NCBI GenBank assembly: GCA_034436295.1 | Contig: DAOTVT010000071.1 | Coordinates: forward strand, 1 to 64,000 | Direction: 5' to 3' | Source: DTLA01 sp034436295 | GTDB taxonomy: Bacteria > Chloroflexota > Anaerolineae > DTLA01 | Length of the DNA: 64,000 nucleotides | Part shown: one piece after another, positions 1-7,373 of the stretch | Position numbering within the stretch: the first letter of the stretch is position 1 | Layout of the letters: each line of letters starts with the position of its first letter | Position numbers and translations under genes: made by a program | The notes under the pieces: model-generated | What the model was told of the DNA's origin: nothing | Databases searched by the model: none | What the model saw: only the letters and a program-made list of their open reading frames with translations

Positions 1-563
1 ATGGCAGCACACGCGGATGACCGACCCTGCTCGGGTTGCTCGCATGTGGCTGACGTTGGCGGTGGCAACCCTGTGGACAGTGACTCTGGGCAGCCAGGTG
101 GAGAATGGCCCCACCCCTGAGTGGCCCAATCTCCCCGATCTGCGCCCACTTCTGGGAGGGGTGATAGCAGGTGTTCGCCCACGGCGCACACGTCTCGTCC
201 GTTTGGGCTGGCTCTGGCTGATCGCACAACTGAGCAAGATCTACCCGCCACCCCTGCCGCGACAACGGATACCCGAACCGTGGCCTGGTCCGCCCGAAGG
301 ACGTTGGCCCCTCGCGCCCCCGCCCCCGATGCAAAAAACCTACCCTTGAAAGGAGGGAAGGGGAGGGTGCGGGAGGGGTTAGGTGAGGTGGAACATGCGG
401 GCCACGCGCGGACACCGTAGGGCCGACCTTGCTCGGCAAGGGGAGGGTGTGGGAGGGGTTAGGTGAGGTCAGGCGCGCCGCGTAACTTTTTGGCCGACAT
501 GGTGAATTGGGAGGCGCAGAATGTGGATGCTGTTAGGTGAGGTCAGCCGCGCCGCGTAACTTT
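1..563. other. gene-poor segment upstream of the first gene
   Basis: I see no convincing gene here. A 110-codon frame at 17-349 is proline/arginine-rich, has no ribosome binding site and resembles no family I know. The stretch holds short direct repeats (separate entry). No tRNA or rRNA signature is visible. Confidence 0.6.
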
Positions 564-570
564 TTGGCCG
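359..570. repeat. two interleaved two-copy direct repeats
   Basis: A G-rich unit beginning GGGGAGGGTG and ending TTAGGTGAGGT occurs at about 359-388 and again at about 439-468. A second unit containing CGCCGCGTAACTTTTTGGCCG-like sequence occurs at about 459-497 and 532-570. The G-rich unit is the reverse complement of a CCTCACC...CCCTCTCCC motif related to the repeats near 6.9 and 60.1 kb. The second copy supplies the TTGGCC -35 hexamer of the next promoter. Confidence 0.6.
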
Positions 571-592
571 CTGGCGCATTATAACGTATAGT
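564..592 (+). promoter_or_regulatory. sigma70-type promoter for the radical SAM gene
   Basis: TTGGCC at 564-569, a 17-nt spacer and TATAGT at 587-592, about 120 nt before the start codon of the radical SAM gene. The -10 is good and the -35 only fair. Confidence 0.5.
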
Positions 593-714
593 ACAAGCAC
601 TACGCGCGGCCTCTCTTGAGATTACCCCGTCGGGCATCGGCAAGCGGATTCCCGAGCCTGTAATCGGAGCGCCCGCCGAGGCCGTTGACGCCCGAATCCA
701 TGTGAGGTGAACCT

Positions 715-2193
715 ATGAGAATCCTTCTGATCTACCCCGAGTTTCCGGACACGTTTTGGAGTTTCAAGCACGCGCTGAAATTCATCCGGCGGAAGGCGTC
801 GGCGCCGCCCCTGGGCCTGCTGACCGTGGCCGCCATGCTCCCCGCGGAATGGGAGAAGCGGCTGGTGGATGTCAACGTGCGCAGGCTCACCGACGCAGAC
901 CTGGCCTGGGCCGACTACGCCTTCATCAGCGGCATGGTGGTGCAGCGGGAGTCGGCGCGCGAGATCATCGCCCGCTGCAAGGCGGCACATCTGCCGGTGG
1001 TGGCGGGCGGGCCGCTGTTCACAAGCGAATACGATCAGTTCCCCGACGTGGATCATTTCGTGCTCAACGAGGGCGAGATGACGCTGCCCGCGTTCCTGCG
1101 GGACCTGGCGGCGGGCTGCCCGCAGAGGGTGTACACCGCATCCGAGTTCCCCGACATTCGCCAGACGCCCGCGCCCATGTGGGAACTGGCGGACCTGCGG
1201 CAGTACGCCTCCATGAGCATTCAGTACTCGCGGGGGTGCCCGTTCAACTGCGATTTCTGCAACATCACGGCCCTGCTGGGCCACGTGCCCCGCGTGAAGA
1301 CGCCGGCGCAGATCATCGCCGAACTGGACGGCCTCTACCGCCTGGGGTGGCGCGGGCCGGTCTTCTTCGTGGACGACAACTTCATCGGCAACAAGAAGAG
1401 CCTGAAGGCAGAACTGTTGCCGGCGCTCATAGAGTGGCGCAAGGGGAAGCGAGGCATCCCCTTCAACACCGAGGCGTCCATCAACCTGGCCGATGACGAG
1501 CCGCTGATGCACCTGATGGCGGAGGCGGGCTTTGACACGGTCTTCATCGGGATTGAGACGCCCGACGACGACAGCCTGGCCGAGTGCAGCAAGAAGCAGA
1601 ATCGGAACCGCGACCTGGTGGCCGACGTGAAGCGCATCCAGCGCGCGGGGCTGCAGGTGCAGGGGGGCTTCATCGTGGGCTTTGACAGCGACGGCCCTTC
1701 CATCTTTCAACGACAGGTTGATTTCATCCAGAAGAGCGGCATCGTAACGGCCATGGTGGGGCTGCTGCAAGCGCCGCTGGGCACGCGGCTCTACGAGCGC
1801 CTGAAGGGCGAGGGGCGCATCCTCGCGTCCATGTCGGGCGACAACGTGGACGGCACGACGAACATCGTCCCCAAGATGCCCCTGGAAGCCTTGCGGGAGG
1901 GATACCGGCACATCCTGTCGCAAATCTACTCGCCCGAACCGTACTACCGGCGGGTCAGGACGTTCCTGCGCGAGTACAAGGCGCCGCGGGTTTCGGTGCC
2001 TCTGGACAGGGAGTACATCCTAGCCCTATTCCGGGCCATCTACCGGTTGGGCGTGGCAGGGAAGGAGCGGCTGCAATACTGGCGGCTGATGGGGTGGACG
2101 CTGTTGCGGCGGCCGCGGCTATTCCCGCTGGCCGTTACCCTGTCCATCTACGGGTACCATTTCCGCCGGGTGTGCGAGTTGCACGTGCTGTAA
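715..2193 (+). CDS. B12-binding-domain radical SAM protein (DUF4070-like C-terminus)
   Basis: 492 residues. The N-terminal ~140 residues look like a cobalamin-binding Rossmann domain (MRILLIYPEFP start, VVAGGP near 95-100). The radical SAM core follows with C175-x3-C179-x2-C182 for the 4Fe-4S cluster. The C-terminal ~120 residues are rich in basic and aromatic residues, as in the DUF4070 group. Known members use SAM and often cobalamin for C-methylation or related radical chemistry on lipids and natural products; the substrate here cannot be read from sequence. The ATG is chosen for GAGGTG five bases upstream. It is monocistronic, with lspA convergent 16 bp downstream. Confident of superfamily, not of reaction. 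Confidence 0.85.
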   Translation: MRILLIYPEFPDTFWSFKHALKFIRRKASAPPLGLLTVAAMLPAEWEKRLVDVNVRRLTDADLAWADYAFISGMVVQRESAREIIARCKAAHLPVVAGGPLFTSEYDQFPDVDHFVLNEGEMTLPAFLRDLAAGCPQRVYTASEFPDIRQTPAPMWELADLRQYASMSIQYSRGCPFNCDFCNITALLGHVPRVKTPAQIIAELDGLYRLGWRGPVFFVDDNFIGNKKSLKAELLPALIEWRKGKRGIPFNTEASINLADDEPLMHLMAEAGFDTVFIGIETPDDDSLAECSKKQNRNRDLVADVKRIQRAGLQVQGGFIVGFDSDGPSIFQRQVDFIQKSGIVTAMVGLLQAPLGTRLYERLKGEGRILASMSGDNVDGTTNIVPKMPLEALREGYRHILSQIYSPEPYYRRVRTFLREYKAPRVSVPLDREYILALFRAIYRLGVAGKERLQYWRLMGWTLLRRPRLFPLAVTLSIYGYHFRRVCELHVL

Positions 2194-2209
2194 CGGTTGC
2201 ACCGGCACC

Positions 2210-2665
2210 TCACCGTTTCCGCGCCTGCCATGCCGCCAGCACGGCCGCGCCTGCGACGATGCACACGTCGGCCAGGTTGAAGGCGGGCAGCGGGCCGATG
2301 CGAATGAAATCCACGGCGCCGCCGAGCCGCACGCGGTCCAGCAGATTGCCCGCCGCGCCGCCGACGATGAGGCCCAGCGCCGCGGCCATCGGCGCTGCCA
2401 TCGTCGGCCGCCGCAGGTACAGCCCCACGATGCACACGATGGCGAGGACCGCCGCCCATACAAAAACCGCCCCGGCCCCCTGAAACAGGCCGAAGGCGGC
2501 TCCCGTGTTCGCCCCGACGCGCAGGTTCAGCCACGCCTCCGCATGCGGAAACGGCGCCCAGACCGCGGCGTCCGGCAGCGCATGGCGCAGCAGGACCTTA
2601 CTCCCCTGGTCGGCGGCAAGCGCCAAAACCGAGCACAAGGGCAGTACCCATCTGTGTTTCGTCAA
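2210..2665 (-). CDS. lspA: lipoprotein signal peptidase (signal peptidase II)
   Basis: 151 residues from a TTG start. An integral membrane aspartyl protease that removes signal peptides from diacylglyceryl-modified prolipoproteins. The two catalytic aspartates are visible in GNLLDR (D110) and FNLAD (D133), together with the conserved N-terminal ADQGSK and NTGAAFG segments and four hydrophobic stretches. The longer open frame reaching 2812 would overlap the upstream gene with arginine-rich, uncharacteristic sequence, so the TTG at 2665 giving the usual length is preferred. Last gene of an apparent ileS - DksA-like - lspA operon; ileS-lspA linkage is widespread in bacteria. Confidence 0.88.
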   Translation of the reverse strand: MTKHRWVLPLCSVLALAADQGSKVLLRHALPDAAVWAPFPHAEAWLNLRVGANTGAAFGLFQGAGAVFVWAAVLAIVCIVGLYLRRPTMAAPMAAALGLIVGGAAGNLLDRVRLGGAVDFIRIGPLPAFNLADVCIVAGAAVLAAWQARKR

Positions 2666-2690
2666 AGGTGCCAACCTGTTGGCGCGCGGC

Positions 2691-3035
2691 CTACCGTGTT
2701 TCCTGCCGCCGCTGGCAGTGCATGCACAAGGCCGCCTGCGGATGCGCCTCCAGGCGCGCCCACTCAATCTTTTCCCCACACCGCAGGCAGAGGCCGTACG
2801 TGCCCTGCTCAAAGCGGTTCAGCGCCGCCTCCACCTCTTCCAGATTGCGCCACAGACTCTGCAGCAAGGAAACATTCGCCGCCTGGTCAAAAACGTCCGT
2901 CGCGTCATCTGCCGCGTGATTGCCATATCCGGCGGGAGTGCGTTCCATAACCGGATGCTGCGCAATCGCCGCTTTGAGCCGCTGCTGCTCTTTCAACAAC
3001 ATCGTGCGCAGTTGCTCGTAACTTCGGACTACCAT
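2691..3035 (-). CDS. TraR/DksA-type C4 zinc-finger protein
   Basis: 114 residues. An N-terminal helical coiled-coil region (LEEVEAALNRFEQGTYG) is followed by a four-cysteine zinc site, C83-x2-C86 and C104-x2-C107, typical of the DksA/TraR/YocK-like families. DksA proteins insert a coiled coil into the secondary channel of RNA polymerase; short Gram-positive-type relatives are of uncertain role. It lies 25 bp before the lspA start and 289 bp after ileS. The 3036-3324 gap contains no supported gene, only a short GGCAGG/CCTGCC hairpin near 3060. Confidence 0.82.
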   Translation of the reverse strand: MVVRSYEQLRTMLLKEQQRLKAAIAQHPVMERTPAGYGNHAADDATDVFDQAANVSLLQSLWRNLEEVEAALNRFEQGTYGLCLRCGEKIEWARLEAHPQAALCMHCQRRQETR

Positions 3036-3324
3036 TGTCGTCTCCCCTGATTCTCAGGGCAGGCATCCTGCCTGACTGGCAGGCCCAGGGCCTTCCAGAG
3101 GTCGGTGCCCCCCGACTGGCACGCCTGCTGGCCCGCTTCAGCCGGCGGCCCCGACGTACCCGGCCCCGCAGGCGCAAGCCCCGACGGACGCGATTCAACC
3201 GGGCTTCGCGCCTCCGATAGCCTGGGACTAGGGTTGTTGCGTTGTTCCTGCATGGTTCGCTTCCGCGCGACTTCCCTCCTCTGGATGACCGCCCTTCCCT
3301 CTGTCGGTTGTCGTGTACAGCCTT

Positions 3325-6300
3325 CTACCCTTCTATCCTCAGCAACCCCAAGACCAGGGGTTCGCCGTCCAGGTTGTGCTCCTGCAGGTGGGCGCCCTGT
3401 GGGGCGTCGCCCTCTGCCAGTTCGTCGGCCAGCGTCTCCTGCCGGATGTAGTCGCCGAACTCCGCGAACACCGCCTGCAGCCCCGCGCCGCAGCGGTAGA
3501 AAACCCGAATGTGGTCCTCAATGCGGAAGCCGGCGTCCTTGCGCTGCGTCTGGATGCGGCGCACGACTTCTCGCGCCATTCCTTCGCGCACCAGCGCCTC
3601 GGTGAGGGCCGTGCTCACTGCCACCACCAGGCCGTTCTCCTCGGCGACCGAGAAGCCTTCCTTGCTGTGGACGCGCACCTCCACTTCCTCAGGGAGGAGT
3701 TCCACCTCCTCGCCGTCCACCGAGACGCGCACGCTTCTGCCCGCCTGCAATTCGCGGGCCAGGTGGGCCGCAGGCAGCGCCGCGACCGCCGCGCGGAGTT
3801 TCGGGAACCGCGCACCGTGCTTCTTGCCCAACACGTTGGGAAGCAGGCCGATCTCGTAGCGCACCAGGTCGTCGGCCTGGGCCACGACCTCCATCGCCTT
3901 GACGTTCAGTTCGTCGGTGATGACCGCCGCCATCCGCTCCACGATGGCCCGTGCGTCGTCATCTCTGGGCTTCACGATGACCTTCGCCAGCGGCTGGCGC
4001 ACCTTGAGGTTCGCGGCGTTGCGGGCCGCGTGCCCCAGGCTCACCACCTGCCGCACCAATTGTACATCGGCCACCAGGGTGTTGTCAATTGCGGCGCGGT
4101 CGGCGACGGGGAAGTCGCACAGGTGCACGCTCAACGGCGCGTTGGGGTCCACGCTCCGCACCAGGTTCTGGTACATCTCCTCGGACAGGAACGGCGTGAA
4201 GGGGGCCATCAACTTGGCCAGGGTTACCAGGCACTCGTAGAGCGTGAGGTAGGCCGCGACCTTGTCCGTGTCCTCGCCGCTCTTCCAGAATCGGCGGCGG
4301 CTACGGCGGACGTACCAGTTGCTCAGCCCGTCCACGAATGCCTCAATGGCGCGGGTGGCGCCCGTTACGTCGTATGCGTTCAGGGACGCATCCACTCGCT
4401 CCACGAGCAGGTTCAACTCGGCCAGCACCCAGCGGTCCAGTTCCGACCGCTTGTCCAGCGGCATGGTGTGCTCCATCGGGTTGAAGCGGTCAATGCGTGC
4501 GTAGGTTACGAAGAACGAGTAGGTGTTCCACACCGTGAGCAGGAAGCGGCGCAGGGTCTCGCGCACCAGTTCATTGCCGAAGCGGCGCGGATACCAGGGG
4601 GCCGCCACCGAGTAGGTGTACCAGCGCAGCGCGTCGGCCCCTTGCTCGTTGAGGATGGGCCACGGGTCCACCACGTTGCCCACGTGCTTGCTCATCTTGG
4701 CGCCCTTCTCGTCGGTGCCGAACTCGGTAACCAGGCAGTTCTTGAACGCCGGGCTGTTGAACAACATGGTGGCCACGGCGTGGAGCGTGTAGAACCAGCC
4801 GCGGGTCTGGTCAATGGCCTCGCAAATGAAGTCGGCCGGGAACTGCTCCTTGAAGATATCCTGGTTCTCAAACGGGTAGTGCCATTGGGCGACGGGCATG
4901 GAGCCGGAGTCAAACCAGGCGTCGGCGACCTCGGGGATGCGGCGCATTTGCCCGCCGCACTCGGGGCACTTGAGGACGACGGCGTCCACGAACGGGCGGT
5001 GCGGGTCCAGGTCCGACAGGTCGCGCCCGGCCATCTGCCCCAACTCGGCCAGACTGCCGACGCAGATGCGGTGGCCGCAGTCCTGGCATTCCCAGATGGG
5101 CAGGGGCGTGCCCCAATAGCGCTCGCGGCCCAGCGCCCAGTCCACATTGGTCTCCAGCCAGTTGCCGAAGCGCCCGTGCTTGATGTGCTCGGGGTACCAG
5201 TTGATCTGCTCGTTGGTCGCCAGCATCTGGTCGCGGACCTTGGTGGTCTCAATGTACCAGGTGGTCTTGGCGTAGTAGAGCAGGGGCTGGTGGCAGCGCC
5301 AGCAGAAGGGATACGAGTGCTCGTACTTGGCCGCGCGGTACAGCAGGCCGCGGGTCTTCAGGTCGTCGGTGATGAGCGGGTCGGCGTCCTTGACGAACAT
5401 GCCGCGCCAGGGCGTTACCTCGTTCACGAAGCGCCCGCGCAGGTCCACCGTCATGAGCACGGGCAGGTTGTACTCCTTGCCCACGTCCAGGTCGTCGGCC
5501 CCGAAGGCCGGCGCGATGTGGACGATGCCTGTGCCCTCCTCGGTGTTCACGAAGTCCGCGCCCACCACGTAGGCGTAGTCCTTGTCCACGGGCAGGAAGG
5601 TGTAGAGGGGGCGGTAGTGCTTGCCGATGAGTTCCTTCGCCTTCACCGAACGCAGGACCTGATACTCGCCGCGCAGGGCGTATTCCAGCAGCGCCTTGGC
5701 GAGGATGAGTTTGTCGTCGCCCTGCTGCACCAGGACGTACTCCACATGCGGGTGCACCGCCAACGCCACGTTCCCAGGGAGCGTCCACGGCGTCGTCGTC
5801 CACACCAGGAAATACGTCCCCGGCTCATCGCGCAGGGGGAACTTGACGAATACCGACGGGTCCTGCACGTCGCGGTAGCCCTGGGAGACCTCGTGGCTGG
5901 AGAGGGACGTGCCGCAGCGAGCGCAGTAGGGCACGACCTTGTACCCCTGGTAGATGAGCCCCTTGTCCCAGAGTTGCTTGAGAATCCACCAGAGCGATTC
6001 CACATACTCGGTCTTGTAGGTGATGTAGGCGTTCTCCAGGTCAATCCAGAACGCGATGCGCTCCGTCAGTTGCTCCCACTCTTTCACGTAGCGCCACACG
6101 CTCTCGCGGCACTTCTCGTTGAACGCCTCCACGCCATAGGCTTCAATCTCGGCCTTGCTGTTGATCCTGAGTTCCTTCTCCACTTCCAGTTCAACGGGAA
6201 GGCCCTGGGTGTCCCATCCGCCCTTGCGCAGGACGTAGTATCCCTTCATGGTGCGGTAGCGCGGGAAGAGGTCCTTGAGGACGCGCGGCAGGACGTGCCC

Positions 6301-6468
6301 GGCGTGCGGACGGCCGTTGGCCGTGGGCGGGCCTTCGTAGAAGACCCAACGCGGGGCGTCCTTGCGCAGTTCCAGGCTCTTGGCGAAGACGTTGTGCGCC
6401 CGCCAGAACTCCAAGATGCCCTCTTCCATCTTCGGGAAGTTGACCTGTGGCGAAACCTCACGAAACAT
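3325..6468 (-). CDS. ileS: isoleucyl-tRNA synthetase
   Basis: 1047 residues, class I aminoacyl-tRNA synthetase that charges tRNA-Ile. The HIGH motif appears as HAGH (55-58) and the KMSKS loop as KMSKH (591-595). The CP1 editing domain lies between (WTTTPWTLPGN) and the anticodon-binding helical domain occupies the C-terminal ~400 residues. Length and the HAGH/KMSKH variants fit the long type 2-like form better than the ~930-residue type 1 form. The leader contains a T-box, so expression should respond to uncharged tRNA-Ile. First gene of the operon with the DksA-like gene and lspA. A long frame on the opposite strand is a GC-rich shadow. Confidence 0.97.
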   Translation of the reverse strand: MFREVSPQVNFPKMEEGILEFWRAHNVFAKSLELRKDAPRWVFYEGPPTANGRPHAGHVLPRVLKDLFPRYRTMKGYYVLRKGGWDTQGLPVELEVEKELRINSKAEIEAYGVEAFNEKCRESVWRYVKEWEQLTERIAFWIDLENAYITYKTEYVESLWWILKQLWDKGLIYQGYKVVPYCARCGTSLSSHEVSQGYRDVQDPSVFVKFPLRDEPGTYFLVWTTTPWTLPGNVALAVHPHVEYVLVQQGDDKLILAKALLEYALRGEYQVLRSVKAKELIGKHYRPLYTFLPVDKDYAYVVGADFVNTEEGTGIVHIAPAFGADDLDVGKEYNLPVLMTVDLRGRFVNEVTPWRGMFVKDADPLITDDLKTRGLLYRAAKYEHSYPFCWRCHQPLLYYAKTTWYIETTKVRDQMLATNEQINWYPEHIKHGRFGNWLETNVDWALGRERYWGTPLPIWECQDCGHRICVGSLAELGQMAGRDLSDLDPHRPFVDAVVLKCPECGGQMRRIPEVADAWFDSGSMPVAQWHYPFENQDIFKEQFPADFICEAIDQTRGWFYTLHAVATMLFNSPAFKNCLVTEFGTDEKGAKMSKHVGNVVDPWPILNEQGADALRWYTYSVAAPWYPRRFGNELVRETLRRFLLTVWNTYSFFVTYARIDRFNPMEHTMPLDKRSELDRWVLAELNLLVERVDASLNAYDVTGATRAIEAFVDGLSNWYVRRSRRRFWKSGEDTDKVAAYLTLYECLVTLAKLMAPFTPFLSEEMYQNLVRSVDPNAPLSVHLCDFPVADRAAIDNTLVADVQLVRQVVSLGHAARNAANLKVRQPLAKVIVKPRDDDARAIVERMAAVITDELNVKAMEVVAQADDLVRYEIGLLPNVLGKKHGARFPKLRAAVAALPAAHLARELQAGRSVRVSVDGEEVELLPEEVEVRVHSKEGFSVAEENGLVVAVSTALTEALVREGMAREVVRRIQTQRKDAGFRIEDHIRVFYRCGAGLQAVFAEFGDYIRQETLADELAEGDAPQGAHLQEHNLDGEPLVLGLLRIEG

Positions 6469-6484
6469 GCGACCCCTCCGAGAA

Positions 6485-6540
6485 AGCCTTTAGCCGTTGG
6501 CCGATAGCCTCTAGCGAGCAGCGGTCAGCGGTCGGCGGAC
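6485..6540. repeat. degenerate 7-bp tandem repeat, 8 units
   Basis: Eight consecutive heptamers of the type AGCCTTT/AGCCGTT/AGCGGTC, in the ileS leader between the T-box terminator and the start codon. Same family as the arrays at 10518, 52497 and 58033. Confidence 0.75.
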
Positions 6541-6594
6541 ACGGGATTGCCTCGGCGTGCCGACGGCAGACCGCAGTATGCGAACCGCTGCAAC

Positions 6595-6623
6595 AAAAAA
6601 CTCCCGCCCCATAGGGACGAGAG
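6595..6623 (-). terminator. T-box intrinsic terminator before ileS
   Basis: Read on the minus strand, CTCTCGTCCC and GGGGCGGGAG form a 10-bp stem around TAT, followed by six T residues. It sits directly after the antiterminator sequence and would stop transcription when tRNA-Ile is charged. Confidence 0.85.
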
Positions 6624-6870
6624 CGATCTCCCGCGGTACCACCCTGCTTGACAGGCGAGCCTGTCCACTCTGTGGGTACGTGTTCATACCCCCGCCGCTG
6701 TAACGGGCGCGCCCCGGCCAAGTCTACTGGGAGTTGCCTCCGTTCGGTTGGCGGCTCCGGAAGGATTTTCGTCGGGGTTCGCGCATCCGGCTCCCACCGG
6801 CCCCGGACTCGCTGGGCGTCTCCGCCCGACTACTCGTTTCCATCACAGCCTTTGGTTGGCGTATTCGGTT
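6595..6870 (-). promoter_or_regulatory. T-box riboswitch controlling ileS
   Basis: The minus strand carries the hallmark T-box antiterminator AGGGTGGTACCGCGG at 6645-6631, which overlaps the terminator next to it. Upstream are stem I-type elements: ATGGAAACGAGTAG near 6845-6830, and GGTGGGAGCC followed by GAAAATCCTTCCGGAGCC near 6770. The ATC at 6766-6764 is a plausible Ile specifier codon. Uncharged tRNA-Ile would pair with the specifier and the T-box bulge to favour readthrough into ileS. Type and position are confident; the exact specifier is inferred. Confidence 0.92.
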
Positions 6871-6876
6871 GTCCAT

Positions 6877-6905
6877 ATTTTACCACAGGCATGGGTCTAT
6901 GTCAA
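6877..6905 (-). promoter_or_regulatory. promoter of the ileS T-box leader
   Basis: On the minus strand TTGACA (6905-6900), a 17-nt spacer and TAAAAT (6882-6877). This near-consensus housekeeping promoter would start the transcript around 6870, exactly at the T-box leader. Confidence 0.85.
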
Positions 6906-6919
6906 AAGCAGGCGGGGAC

Positions 6920-7009
6920 CCCCTCACCCTGGCCCTCTCGCCGCAAGGCGGGGCGAGGGGATTGGGCCCCTCACCCTAGCCCTCTCCCCGCGAGCGGGGC
7001 GAGGGGAAG
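6920..7009. repeat. two units of a ~46-bp CCCTCACCCT...GGGGCGAGGGG repeat
   Basis: Two successive copies of a C-rich unit that folds on itself (CCCTCTCCCCGCGAGC with a GGGGCGAGGGG partner). The same unit occurs three and a half times at 60051-60222. It lies upstream of the ileS promoter. Confidence 0.7.
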
Positions 7010-7014
7010 TATTC

Positions 7015-7054
7015 CCAAGGTGCAACGCACTTCCGGAAGTGCGTTGCACCTTGG
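7015..7054. repeat. perfect 40-bp palindrome (dispersed repeat, copy A)
   Basis: The sequence runs from CCAAGGTGCAACGCAC through TTCCGGAA to GTGCGTTGCACCTTGG with perfect dyad symmetry over 40 bp. Related palindromes with a GTGCGACGCACTT core lie at 40661, 46770, 57216 and 61841, so this is a REP-like family, not a gene-specific operator. Confidence 0.8.
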
Positions 7055-7055
7055 C

Positions 7056-7245
7056 GTGCCCCCGGCTTCGGCGGCTGTGGAAAGCCGCCCTACGTGTCTG
7101 CATCCATTCTGCCTTCGCGTGGATTCGTGTTATTCGTGGATAGCGGTTAGCGAGCGTAGGGCAGGTTTCCATACCTGCCCCCGGCTTCGGCGGCTGTGGA
7201 AAGCCGCCCTACGTGTCTGCGGACAGCGGGTCTCGGATACCCTTG
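7056..7245. repeat. dispersed intergenic repeats (GGCGGCTGTGGAAAGCCGCC type)
   Basis: Two direct copies of CCCCGGCTTCGGCGGCTGTG followed by GAAAGCCGCCCTACGTGTCTGC at about 7060 and 7180. They are separated by an ATTCGTGTTATTCGTGGATAG unit and a GGCAGGTTTCCATACCTGCC hairpin. The same modules recur at 35815-35880, 42918-43264 and 46730-47050. No gene is supported in this stretch. Confidence 0.65.
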
Positions 7246-7373
7246 GGGTCTTGGCGTTGCCCCCGAACCGAAATGCAGCGAGCCGGCGGGGCTGTTGCGC
7301 TTGGACCGAAAGCGCGCTATACTGCATTTGTGCGATGATGCACGATCGGCGATGAGGCATGGGAGTGGAACGG

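Noticed and set aside
17..349. 110-codon ORF at the window start
   Set aside because: Pro/Arg-rich, no ribosome binding site, overlapped by another frame of similar quality; no evidence of coding.
622..1923. 433-codon minus-strand frame opposite the first radical SAM gene
   Set aside because: Histidine/arginine-rich shadow of a gene with clear motifs on the plus strand.
3313..6507. 1064-codon open frame on the plus strand opposite ileS
   Set aside because: Frame mirrors ileS codons in GC-rich DNA, is His/Val/Gln-rich with no family resemblance, and ileS is unambiguous on the minus strand.
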